Translations under genes and position numbers: made by a program
Shown: piece by piece, positions 1-5,301 of the stretch
Layout: every line of letters starts with the position of its first letter
Position numbering within the stretch: the first letter of the stretch is position 1
Assembly (NCBI GenBank): GCA_937915735.1
Contig: CALGGS010000048.1
Span: forward strand, 1-7,118
DNA: 7,118 nt
From: an uncultured Treponema sp.
GTDB taxonomy: Bacteria > Spirochaetota > Spirochaetia > Treponematales > Treponemataceae
Direction: 5' to 3'
Notes under the pieces: generated by a model
What the model saw: only the letters and a program-made list of their open reading frames with translations
Databases searched by the model: none
Told to the model about the DNA's origin: nothing

Positions 1-2
1 GC

Positions 3-86
3 AGGAGGCACGAAATCGCAGTTTTGCCAACGGCAAAATCTGCACATGATAAAAATTACACGGATGTAATTTTTATCATGCCTCCT
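3..86. repeat. Nested inverted repeats (three-way-junction-like)
   Basis: Three complementary arm pairs are visible. The outer pair is AGGAGGCA (3-10) with TGCCTCCT (79-86). Inside are GCAGTTTTGCC (18-28) with GGCAAAA-T-CTGC (32-43), and a perfect 15-bp pair ATGATAAAAATTACA (46-60) with its complement (65-79) around a 4-base loop. The transcript could fold into a closing stem with two arms. It lies just after the transposase stop on the minus strand. No T-run follows, so it is not a standard terminator. The outer repeat also places an AGGAGG ribosome-binding-like sequence on each strand; on the minus strand it precedes an ATG and a 7-codon ORF. Role unknown: mRNA-processing or translational-control element, or a DNA-binding site. 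Confidence 0.75.
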
Positions 87-93
87 AGTGGCT

Positions 94-1821
94 TTATGCC
101 AGTTTGACGGTACTTTCTGAGCCGTCCGTGTATTCTCTAACCAAATCATCAACGAGCTGTGCAGGAACTCCGTCTGGGAATTCTTTTTTCAAGCCCGCAA
201 TGAAACCATCGGGAATGAATCCCGCCCTTGCCTTGAACCGCTTCGCCATCTCAACAGGAGAGATAAGGATGTCGTGAACCTCAACAGTTCCAGCTGCAAC
301 CTCAACCTGCTTTCCTGTCTGTGTTTTGAAGAACGGATTCGCCTCCGTGCGGATAAGGCTGTGGGTTTTGAATCCCTGTCCGTCCGTAACCTTTGCAAAC
401 GGAACATCAGATTTCTCGTCACCCAAGGCCAGAGCCGCAAGCTCCTTCGTGTTCTTCTCAACGAGTGTGTCGGGCTGGCTCTTGTATTCTTTGCCGAACA
501 CAGGAGCTGCAATATCAAAGCCAACTCTGTCATACTCAATCGGCTTCACCTCAAAGCTCACAACCTCGCCAGTGCTGTCCTGATAGCTTACGAGTGCAAG
601 TGCTTCTTCGCTCACCAGAATCGGTTGAACATTCACCGTCATTCCCACCATGATGTCAGGCAGGGCTGAAAGGCTGTAGCGTGTTGCCTGTTTGTTCTTA
701 GGATGCACAAAGCTGATTGCAAGGTCTCCGCCCACCGTCCGAACCTGCACTCCAGTCGTGAAAATCTGTCGGCAGACTTCCTCGTCCGGCAGCTCCCGCA
801 ACTGGTCTTGCTGAATCCAGTTCCAAATCATCGTGCGGCTTCCGACCTTGCGACCATTCCGGGTGATTCTTGTGTCCCTGTGTTCCAGCGTGTTGGCATT
901 GAATGCTGCACACCATCTTTCAGCTGCATCGTTCAGCTCTTCCATTGAGTTGACGGTCTCCAAGTGGAGAAGGCTTTCAAACTGTCGCTCAACGATGTCG
1001 TTGGACTTCTCGACCTGACCTTTAGCCCTCGTGTTCCCAGAAAGGTGCGGTTGTGTCTCCACACGAAGGGCTTTGAGTGCGTTCGTTACAGGCTTTGAGA
1101 TGTTGGCAGAGCCGCAGTCCCAGATGAGCAGTTCTGGCAAGCCGTGGAAGTTGTAGAACGGGTCTTTTTTCTTTCCCCACGCATACAACAGAAAGTCGTA
1201 CATGTTCGCCGAGTTTTCACCAGCTGCCGCATAGTAGCGGACACAGATTGTGCCTGAGTAGTGGTCGGTCAAAACATACCGCCAGCACTTCAAGTTTTCC
1301 TTGCCTTCCAAAAACGGCTTGTTCTTGTAGACCTCATCATCACGCAGGAACTTCTGCTTTCCGTTCGGTGCGAAGTACATCAGCGCAACCGAAGGGTCGG
1401 CAAAATGAACCTGATTCGGGTACTCCGTCCGCATCCTCTGGTGAGGACTTGGCTTAGAAGTAACCTCAGTCGCAAGCGTCCTGTCTTTAAGAAGCCCGCT
1501 CAGCTGTCTTACAGAAAGCGGAATGTCAAAGCCGTTCTGAAGAAGAACCGCCCTTGCGTTTTCTATGCTCATTGTTTTCTTTCCGTTTTTTCGGACTGAG
1601 TTCTGCAGGATTGCGGCGAGCGTTTTAAGGGTGTCCTCGTCAACGGAGGTCTTGCCGCTGTCGCATCTTTCCTTCCTGTTGCTCATCCAGCCCGATTCTT
1701 TGAGGACTGCATAGGCCTTGTCCTTGCCGAAGCCGAACAGCCTGCACATCTCGGCAATAACCGCGCTCCGCTCTTTTGCCGTCTGTGCCGCTTTCATCTG
1801 CAGAACAAAATCCTCGTACAT
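94..1821 (-). CDS. Mu-like phage DDE transposase
   Basis: A 575-aa DDE recombinase, presumed to catalyse strand transfer during integration and replicative transposition of the phage. Residues 1-120 contain predicted helical DNA-binding segments (FGFGKDKAYAVLK near 29-41; PLSVRQLSGLL near 101-111). The RNase H-like catalytic core shows HFADPS (D142), LIWDCGSAN (D235) and GQVEKSN (E271). Spacing D235 to E271 is 35 residues, a DD35E pattern, unlike the longer gap in phage Mu transposase. A beta-rich domain follows at about 350-430 and a charged helical tail at 515-570, where Mu-like enzymes contact their ATPase partner. The start is supported by AAGGAG overlapping the preceding gene's stop, 3 nt upstream. 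It is the last gene of the leftward early operon in this window. No MuB-type ATPase is visible; it may lie further left. Intact and full length. Confidence 0.88.
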   Translation of the reverse strand: MYEDFVLQMKAAQTAKERSAVIAEMCRLFGFGKDKAYAVLKESGWMSNRKERCDSGKTSVDEDTLKTLAAILQNSVRKNGKKTMSIENARAVLLQNGFDIPLSVRQLSGLLKDRTLATEVTSKPSPHQRMRTEYPNQVHFADPSVALMYFAPNGKQKFLRDDEVYKNKPFLEGKENLKCWRYVLTDHYSGTICVRYYAAAGENSANMYDFLLYAWGKKKDPFYNFHGLPELLIWDCGSANISKPVTNALKALRVETQPHLSGNTRAKGQVEKSNDIVERQFESLLHLETVNSMEELNDAAERWCAAFNANTLEHRDTRITRNGRKVGSRTMIWNWIQQDQLRELPDEEVCRQIFTTGVQVRTVGGDLAISFVHPKNKQATRYSLSALPDIMVGMTVNVQPILVSEEALALVSYQDSTGEVVSFEVKPIEYDRVGFDIAAPVFGKEYKSQPDTLVEKNTKELAALALGDEKSDVPFAKVTDGQGFKTHSLIRTEANPFFKTQTGKQVEVAAGTVEVHDILISPVEMAKRFKARAGFIPDGFIAGLKKEFPDGVPAQLVDDLVREYTDGSESTVKLA

Positions 1822-1824
1822 GGC

Positions 1825-2709
1825 TTACTCCTTCTTCATCGGGCGGATGTTTTCCATGTCCTGATTGAAGTCCTGATACTTGTCATCAAAAAGGCTGTAG
1901 AACTCACCAACGCCGTCTGCAAGCGAATCCAGCTGGTCAACAGTAACGCCCTCTGTTTCCTGCGCCCTTGCAAGAAGCCTGTTCAGCTCGTCAAGCTCGG
2001 CGTTCATCGAAGAAAAGCGGATTATCATCTGCTTGCGGATTTCTTTGAGCGCCTGCTCGGCAAGCTCTTCTTTTGTCGGCGGCTGCTTTCCGGCAACCTC
2101 CATCTCAAGCTCGCTGATTTTGCTTTCCTTCTTGCGGACAACATTCTCAACAGCTTCAATCTGCTTGGCGTGCTCTTCTTCAAGTTTCGCCTTTTCATCA
2201 CGAAGCTGACGGAGTGTGTCTTTCAGTTCCTTAACTGTCATTTTTGCCACATCGTCAAGGTTTCCCAAACCTTCAACAATCTCGCCATTTACAAGGTCTT
2301 GTGCACTGTCATCGTCAAGGACTGTCAATGCACGAATTTTGGAATTGCCCAGATGTTCCAAATTCGCACACGTGTGCGAATTTCCGAATTTCATTGCCGC
2401 AGACATTGCATAATCCGCAGACCTTGAAGAAAGTCCCAGTTCCTCAATGGCAGCCATAAAGTTGCCGTGTCCTTCATTCACTTTAAGCAAAAGAAGCTGA
2501 ACACCAAGACCAAGCATTCCGCTTGCCATCTGTTCTTGATAAACCTTTGCTTTTTCAAGACAGGCATTAAGACTGTAACTTTCACCATCTTCAAGAAAGC
2601 GGGCGTTTATCTCCTCTTTTCTCAGAAGGGCGTTCTGAGCAGACTGGGCCACCAAGTCCATCGTTCTGATATTTTCATCTGTTGATTCTTCTAAAGGTTT
2701 TCTACCCAT
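1825..2709 (-). CDS. DUF3102-like coiled-coil early phage protein
   Basis: A 294-aa cytoplasmic protein. Residues about 60-135 (LGVQLLLLKVNEGHGNFMA, then LGLSSRSADYAM) resemble the DUF3102/ParB-adjacent helix-turn-helix type, in which a 'GHG.F...IEELGLS.R.A..YM' stretch forms a DNA-binding fold. Residues about 156-206 are a heptad-rich, highly charged coiled coil, and 212-290 are further helices. No ATPase Walker motif is present, so it is not a MuB equivalent. The ribosome binding site is GAGG, 7 nt before ATG at 2709; the gene ends 3 nt before the transposase start and carries that gene's AAGGAG in its last codons (KKE-stop). Position between a winged-HTH gene and the transposase suggests a role in early DNA metabolism or transposition. 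A 24-bp palindrome lies inside codons 110-118. Family call is by pattern only. Confidence 0.6.
   Translation of the reverse strand: MGRKPLEESTDENIRTMDLVAQSAQNALLRKEEINARFLEDGESYSLNACLEKAKVYQEQMASGMLGLGVQLLLLKVNEGHGNFMAAIEELGLSSRSADYAMSAAMKFGNSHTCANLEHLGNSKIRALTVLDDDSAQDLVNGEIVEGLGNLDDVAKMTVKELKDTLRQLRDEKAKLEEEHAKQIEAVENVVRKKESKISELEMEVAGKQPPTKEELAEQALKEIRKQMIIRFSSMNAELDELNRLLARAQETEGVTVDQLDSLADGVGEFYSLFDDKYQDFNQDMENIRPMKKE
2360..2383. repeat. Perfect 24-bp palindrome with CACGTG core
   Basis: AAATTCGCACAC is followed immediately by its exact reverse complement, with no spacer. It lies within the DUF3102-like gene, encoding residues around NSHTCAN. A perfect 24-bp palindrome is not expected by chance in 7 kb (roughly 4 in 10,000). 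The central CACGTG also forms the centre of the ParB site parS, but the flanks differ. Candidate binding site for the encoded DUF3102-like protein or another early regulator. Confidence 0.7.
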
Positions 2710-2728
2710 GTTGTAACCTCACTTTTTA

Positions 2729-3025
2729 TCACCGCATTGCAGTGGCATATTTTTCTTCTTCTTTGGAAAGCTCCAGTCTTGCCGTCTGAAATCCTTTTGC
2801 GATTTGATTTGCCAATCCAGCGAAAGCAGACGAAAGTCGCCAAAAGCCCCTGTTGTTTCTTGCCAGCCACCCGTGCTTTTCCATGATTGCCAAATCTCGG
2901 CAAACATTCGATTCCGAAGTTTCGACAAGACGAGCCAGCTCCTTGTTTGACAGCCCGTCCGCATGGTTTTCTGCAAGTTTTATGATTTCCACAACTATCC
3001 GTTCCTGTGAATTCATCTTTTCCAT
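2729..3025 (-). CDS. Winged helix-turn-helix DNA-binding protein
   Basis: A 98-aa protein whose residues 8-65 match a winged helix: helix 1 RIVVEIIKLAENHA, then GLSNKELARLVETSESNVCRDLAIMEKH as the helix-turn-helix, and GWLARNNRGFWRLS as the wing. This resembles IclR/MarR-type DNA-binding domains of phage early regulators. The C-terminal 30 residues are helical and charged, perhaps for oligomerisation. ATG at 3025 has GAGG at a suitable distance, overlapping the stop of the upstream 43-aa ORF; an internal Met4 is an alternative start. It is followed 19 nt later by the DUF3102-like gene. Probably a regulator or DNA-binding accessory of the early operon; its target is unknown. Confidence 0.68.
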   Translation of the reverse strand: MEKMNSQERIVVEIIKLAENHADGLSNKELARLVETSESNVCRDLAIMEKHGWLARNNRGFWRLSSAFAGLANQIAKGFQTARLELSKEEEKYATAMR

Positions 3026-3030
3026 ACGCT

Positions 3031-3162
3031 TTACCTCACTTCCATTCTGAGTGCGGCATCCCGAATCGCTATCCCCAAACGCTGGATCCTGCCGCTTCGA
3101 ATGCGCTCACCGAAGTCTTTGATTCTCATTCCCCACCTGTACACAAAGCCCATCATACGCAT
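3031..3162 (-). CDS. Small basic hypothetical protein (43 aa)
   Basis: This short ORF fills the gap between the DUF3164 and winged-HTH genes. It encodes 43 residues, is rich in Arg (FGERIRSGRIQRLGIAIRD in the middle) and has no recognised domain. AGAGGGGGA precedes the starts; ATG codons at 3162, 3156 and 3153 are all possible, with 3156 best spaced. Its stop lies 5 nt before the next ATG, and its last codons supply that gene's GAGG, suggesting translational coupling. I do not recognise the product. The tight packing argues that it is translated. Confidence 0.5.
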   Translation of the reverse strand: MRMMGFVYRWGMRIKDFGERIRSGRIQRLGIAIRDAALRMEVR

Positions 3163-3170
3163 TCCCCCTC

Positions 3171-3761
3171 TTACAGATTCGCAACATCAAGCGGGATCTG
3201 CTTGTAGCTGCCGTCGCTCTGCCTTTCATAAAATCTCATGTAGGTCTTGGAGCTTGCCACCTGCATTGATTCCGTGATAGCGTCCATTGCCTTCTTCCAT
3301 GTCGGGTCTTTGATGTTAAGGCGGTGAAGTCCAAGAACGCGGCTCGTGCTTACAAGCCCGCTCTTTCCAACATTGAAAGCGTCGTCCACAATTGCACGGA
3401 GGTTTTCGTTTGCCCCTTCGCTCCAGCTTGCTATGCACTTGTCAATCAGCTGCTTTGCAACCTGTAATTTTTCGTTGAACTGGATTGTGTCGTTCACGGC
3501 AACCATTACCTTGAACTTACCGTCAAAGCTCGTGAGCGTTACATTGCCCTTAGCCCCGCTGTCCTTTGCTGATTCCGCAAGAAAGTCCTGTACACGAAGC
3601 CAGATTGACTTCTTGAATTCAACGAGCCTGTCCCGCTCCTTGAATGTGTCAGCCATGATTGAGGTGACAGCCTCATGCCGTTTAAGGTCAATCGGTTTGA
3701 TTGCAGAGACCGGAACAAGTCTGCCCTGTGCGTCTTCCAGAAATTCTTTTGTGTTTGCCAT
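3171..3761 (-). CDS. DUF3164 family phage protein
   Basis: A 196-aa protein beginning MANTKEFLEDAQGRLVPVSA and continuing with IKPIDLKRHEAV, the N-terminal pattern of DUF3164 proteins found in the early regions of Mu-like phages (function not established). The middle (FDGKFKVMVAVNDTIQFNEK, residues 79-98) and the C-terminus (RLNIKDPTWKKAMDAI, then SKTYMRFYER) also fit the family. The frame is open further upstream to a GTG at 3893, but I chose ATG 3761: family length is about 200 aa, homology-like sequence begins here, and the upstream part overlaps the HTH gene in another frame. The ribosome binding site is weak (AGAAG), and a 16-codon ORF ends 2 nt upstream, so translation may depend on coupling to it. 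Confidence 0.8.
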   Translation of the reverse strand: MANTKEFLEDAQGRLVPVSAIKPIDLKRHEAVTSIMADTFKERDRLVEFKKSIWLRVQDFLAESAKDSGAKGNVTLTSFDGKFKVMVAVNDTIQFNEKLQVAKQLIDKCIASWSEGANENLRAIVDDAFNVGKSGLVSTSRVLGLHRLNIKDPTWKKAMDAITESMQVASSKTYMRFYERQSDGSYKQIPLDVANL

Positions 3762-3763
3762 AA

Positions 3764-3814
3764 TTAGTTCTTCTTGTGATTTGATTTTTTTTGATGGGAT
3801 TTTCGAGCCGTCAT
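3764..3814 (-). CDS. 16-residue basic leader-type ORF
   Basis: ATG at 3814 follows a near-perfect ribosome binding site (AGAAGGAGGGCTGC) and overlaps the stop of the upstream HTH frame as ATGA. The 16-residue peptide is Lys/His/Asn rich (MTARKSHQKKSNHKKN) and ends 2 nt before the DUF3164 ATG. The strong site here and the weak one at DUF3164 suggest that ribosomes initiate here and re-initiate on DUF3164. It could also be a chance ORF whose ribosome binding site serves DUF3164 from a distance. Confidence 0.4.
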   Translation of the reverse strand: MTARKSHQKKSNHKKN

Positions 3815-4007
3815 GCAGCCCTCCTTCTTGCTTCCGAAAGAAGCGAGTCGATGTCAGCATAGCCGAGAAGCTTTGCAGTGGCAGAGTAGACACGGAGTGA
3901 GCTTCTTTTTCCGTTCAGAACAGGGAAACAAGGCCGCTTGTCGTGCCTGTGATGCGAACGATGTCAGCATTCTTAATGCCCTTCTGCCTCATCAGGTAGA
4001 ACAGCAT
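3811..4007 (-). pseudogene. Small XRE-like HTH regulator, frameshifted
   Basis: Two minus-strand frames together give one HTH protein. The first frame, from ATG 4007 (or 3992), reads RQKGIKNADIVRITGTTSG then LVSLF and stops at TGA 3917-3915. A different frame continues VLNGKRSSLRVYSATAKLL then GYADIDSLLSEARRRAA and stops at 3811. Joined, they give the classic XRE arrangement, with recognition helix and V-S-x-V-L-N-G-K-R in order. One extra G between 3921 and 3920 would restore a 65-aa protein through VSLVLNGKR. No standard -1 slippery heptamer is present in the needed frame. It is the first recognisable gene of the early operon, the place of a Ner/Cro-like regulator. The start is uncertain because no good ribosome binding site precedes ATG 4007. 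It could be a real mutation, an assembly error or recoding. Confidence 0.65.
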
Positions 4008-4191
4008 GAACCAAATCAGAATGATACTCCCGAATCTGCCACCTCAGAAGCAAAACGAAAAGCAAACACAAGGGCAGCGATAACCATGCTGGAAAACGCA
4101 GCCTTGTCAATCCAAGCCGCAGTAATGCTCCTCAAAGAGAGTATCGGGGAATAAATGCGAATGAAACTCTGAAATAAGGAAGGTATAGATT

Positions 4192-4410
4192 ATGGCAAAC
4201 ACAACTTGCGCAAAATGTGGTCATACTCAATTCGAATTAAAAGAAATTGTAGTAAAAGATTCTGCTTTCAGACTTATGAGTGTTCAATGTGCATCATGTG
4301 GAACATCAATAGGTGTTATAGATTACTACAATATTGGGCACTTGATAAAAAAACAAAGTGCAGCGATAAAAAAAATCGCCACACAGTTGAATGTGAGCGT
4401 AGACTTGTAA
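4192..4410 (+). CDS. Small zinc-ribbon protein
   Basis: A 72-aa protein with two Cys pairs, C6-x-x-C9 (TTCAKCGHT) and C33-x-x-C36 (QCASCGTSIG), forming a probable single zinc ribbon. The C-terminus is helical and Lys-rich (KKQSAAIKKIATQLNVSVDL). Such short CAKCG...CASCG proteins are widespread in bacteria, without a firm function. A good ribosome binding site (AAGGAAGG) precedes the ATG. The gene is clearly more AT-rich than its flanks and runs opposite to the genes on either side, which suggests a separately acquired accessory gene. Its stop at 4408-4410 directly abuts the stop of the convergent 73-aa gene. No clear terminator is seen, only a weak AAACCG/CGGTTT pair at 4413-4442. Confidence 0.75.
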   Translation: MANTTCAKCGHTQFELKEIVVKDSAFRLMSVQCASCGTSIGVIDYYNIGHLIKKQSAAIKKIATQLNVSVDL

Positions 4411-4632
4411 CTAAACCGCAGTCCTGCTGTCGTCACGGTTTGAGGCGTTTCTTTTTTCTGCTTCAAGCTCCCGCAACCGTTCTTTTTCAATATCTTTGGT
4501 TCTCTCTGCAAGCACCATGATGTATCTGTCATTGTGCCAGCTGTCCTGTATGTTCCGCTGGCCGATTTCACGGACGGTGAAGCCAAGCTTCTCGTAAAAG
4601 TCGATGATTTTTGAGGTTGTCTCTTTGTTCAT
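4411..4632 (-). CDS. Hypothetical protein (73 aa)
   Basis: A 73-aa soluble, highly charged protein that I do not recognise. The N-terminal half (IIDFYEKLGFTVREIGQRN) looks like an alpha/beta fold and the C-terminal half (TKDIEKERLRELEAEKRNA) is a charged helix. ATG at 4632 is chosen for its AAGGAG at 7 nt. The frame is open further upstream to 4716, but that part crosses the GC-rich hairpin. A terminator-like structure lies just upstream, so expression may depend on read-through or on an unseen promoter around 4690-4770. It ends exactly next to the zinc-ribbon stop. Confidence 0.6.
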   Translation of the reverse strand: MNKETTSKIIDFYEKLGFTVREIGQRNIQDSWHNDRYIMVLAERTKDIEKERLRELEAEKRNASNRDDSRTAV

Positions 4633-4647
4633 ACACAGCTCCTTGTG

Positions 4648-4683
4648 AAAAAAATACCCCGCGCGGGGAGGTCTCGCACGGGG
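4648..4683 (-). terminator. Rho-independent terminator after the RHH gene
   Basis: On the minus strand, CCCCGTGC (4683-4676) pairs with GCGCGGGG (4664-4657) with one G-U, around an 11-base loop. It is followed by TA and a run of seven T (4654-4648). It would end the unit of two membrane peptides plus RHH gene. It lies between the RHH gene and the 73-aa gene, so it may act as a partial terminator or attenuator. Confidence 0.65.
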
Positions 4684-4762
4684 CACGGGTAAAAAACGGC
4701 AAAAGCCGATAACCAACTTCCACCCGATGAATACTCTATCACAGGGCAGGTTCAGGAATGTA

Positions 4763-4776
4763 TTAACGGCGGTTAA
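4763..4776. promoter_or_regulatory. Putative operator copy 1, TTAACGGCGGTTAA
   Basis: Inverted repeat TTAAC-ggcg-GTTAA. Extended by two A it matches, at 15 of 16 positions, a second site at 5966-5981 in the opposite orientation. It overlaps the stop codon of the RHH gene and lies about 130 nt upstream of the 73-aa gene. Two near-identical dyads 1.2 kb apart point to a shared DNA-binding protein, perhaps the phage repressor or the nearby RHH protein. Confidence 0.5.
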
Positions 4777-4967
4777 AAGTGTTCTTCCAGAATCTTATGA
4801 ATGTACTTGCTTACCGTAAGCCCGCTTTGAGAGGCAAGCTCCTCAAGCCTTTTCTTCTCGCCCTCGGTAAGCCGGACGGCCACCTGAACGGAAAGCGAGT
4901 CTTCTTTGTGTACGCTTGTACTTCCAAAAGGGCGACCAGCACCCTCTCTTTTTCCACCTCTAGGCAT
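4773..4967 (-). CDS. Ribbon-helix-helix (CopG/Arc-like) protein
   Basis: A 64-aa protein beginning with the Gly/Arg-rich segment MPRGGKREGAGRPFGSTS, common at the head of small phage and plasmid RHH proteins. A ribbon-helix-helix fold follows: strand SVQVAVRLT (26-34), helix EGEKKRLEELASQSG (35-49), helix TVSKYIHKILEEHF (51-64). Such dimers usually bind short inverted repeats and often autoregulate or act as antitoxins. ATG 4967 follows AGGGTGG and shares its A with the stop of the 35-aa membrane peptide (TAATG), so the two are translationally coupled. The frame extends upstream, but only across that peptide gene. Likely regulator of its own unit; an antitoxin role is only a possibility. Confidence 0.75.
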   Translation of the reverse strand: MPRGGKREGAGRPFGSTSVHKEDSLSVQVAVRLTEGEKKRLEELASQSGLTVSKYIHKILEEHF

Positions 4968-5074
4968 TACAACCACCCTGTTTTTTTGCAGATAAAAAAC
5001 ACGACCACTGCGGCAATGACCGTGTACAACAGGCATTTCAGCACCATTAAAAGAATCTCTTTTTTCCTTGACAT
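4967..5074 (-). CDS. 35-aa single-span membrane peptide
   Basis: ATG at 5074 follows AGGGAG at 5 nt. The peptide starts MSRKKE, then a hydrophobic span of about 22 residues (ILLMVLKCLLYTVIAAVVVF at 7-26, then FI), and ends CKKTGWL. It has two Cys (14 and 27). Positive charges flank the span at both ends. Its stop overlaps the RHH start by one base (TAATG). Size and layout resemble small membrane toxins, small holin-like peptides or modulators, but no family is recognised. Confidence 0.62.
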   Translation of the reverse strand: MSRKKEILLMVLKCLLYTVIAAVVVFFICKKTGWL

Positions 5075-5105
5075 AAGGGCTCCCTAGGAGTAAAGTATTT
5101 ATTGA

Positions 5106-5134
5106 CAGGGGCGACTGTCTTAATTCCGCCCCTG
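5106..5134. repeat. 8-bp stem-loop between the two peptide genes
   Basis: CAGGGGCG (5106-5113) and CGCCCCTG (5127-5134) form a perfect stem with a 13-base loop, between the 34-aa stop and the 35-aa start on the minus strand. No T-run follows, so it is not a typical terminator. It may stabilise or cut the transcript, or set the ratio of the two peptides. An overlapping GACAG/CTGTC pair (5104-5108 with 5115-5119) could compete with it. Confidence 0.55.
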
Positions 5135-5143
5135 CCGTTCCCG

Positions 5144-5248
5144 TTAGTAGCCGAGCAATTTAAGCACGACTGCTACAAGAACTTGGATAAGTCCTGCGAT
5201 TAGTAGTAGTGATACTTCTCGCAGGTATTTTTTTATCCAATTTTTCAT
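5144..5248 (-). CDS. 34-aa single-span membrane peptide
   Basis: ATG at 5248 has a textbook AAGGAG ribosome binding site (AAGGAGTAAGGT then ATG). The peptide starts MKNWIKKYLRE, basic and amphipathic, followed by one hydrophobic span (VSLLLIAGLIQVLVAVVLKL at 12-31) and ending LGY. It is the first gene after a strong promoter. The form, a short basic N-terminus plus one helix and under 40 residues, resembles type I toxin peptides (Fst/Ldr-like in general form only) and small phage membrane peptides. No homology is claimed. Confidence 0.65.
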   Translation of the reverse strand: MKNWIKKYLREVSLLLIAGLIQVLVAVVLKLLGY

Positions 5249-5278
5249 ACCTTACTCCTTAAACAAGAATTGAACTAC

Positions 5279-5291
5279 GGGCTAACAGCCC
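5279..5291 (-). promoter_or_regulatory. 5' leader hairpin
   Basis: GGGCT-GTT-AGCCC on the minus strand lies about 10 nt downstream of the -10 box, at or near the predicted 5' end of the transcript for the membrane peptides. Such 5' hairpins often protect short mRNAs from decay. It could also be an operator. Confidence 0.45.
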
Positions 5292-5301
5292 TGATAGTCA
5301 T

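Noticed and set aside
274..669. Plus-strand open frames under the transposase gene (also 703-948, 1248-1599)
   Set aside because: They are antisense to a full-length, motif-bearing transposase, lack ribosome binding sites and show no domain pattern.
2360..2383. A true bacterial parS site
   Set aside because: Only the CACGTG centre matches; the flanking bases differ from the parS consensus, so it is listed as an unassigned palindrome.
3762..3893. N-terminal extension of DUF3164 to a GTG at 3893
   Set aside because: Family length and N-terminal pattern start at ATG 3761; the extension overlaps the HTH C-terminal frame, which looks like the true coding frame there.
3346..3900. 184-aa plus-strand open frame opposite DUF3164
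   Set aside because: Ser/Leu-rich antisense shadow of a recognisable family protein; no ribosome binding site or domain.
3915..3929. Programmed -1 ribosomal frameshift in the HTH gene
   Set aside because: GTT-TCC-CTG does not form an X-XXY-YYZ heptamer in the zero frame, and the A-rich run lies after the stop. A simple base loss explains the data better.
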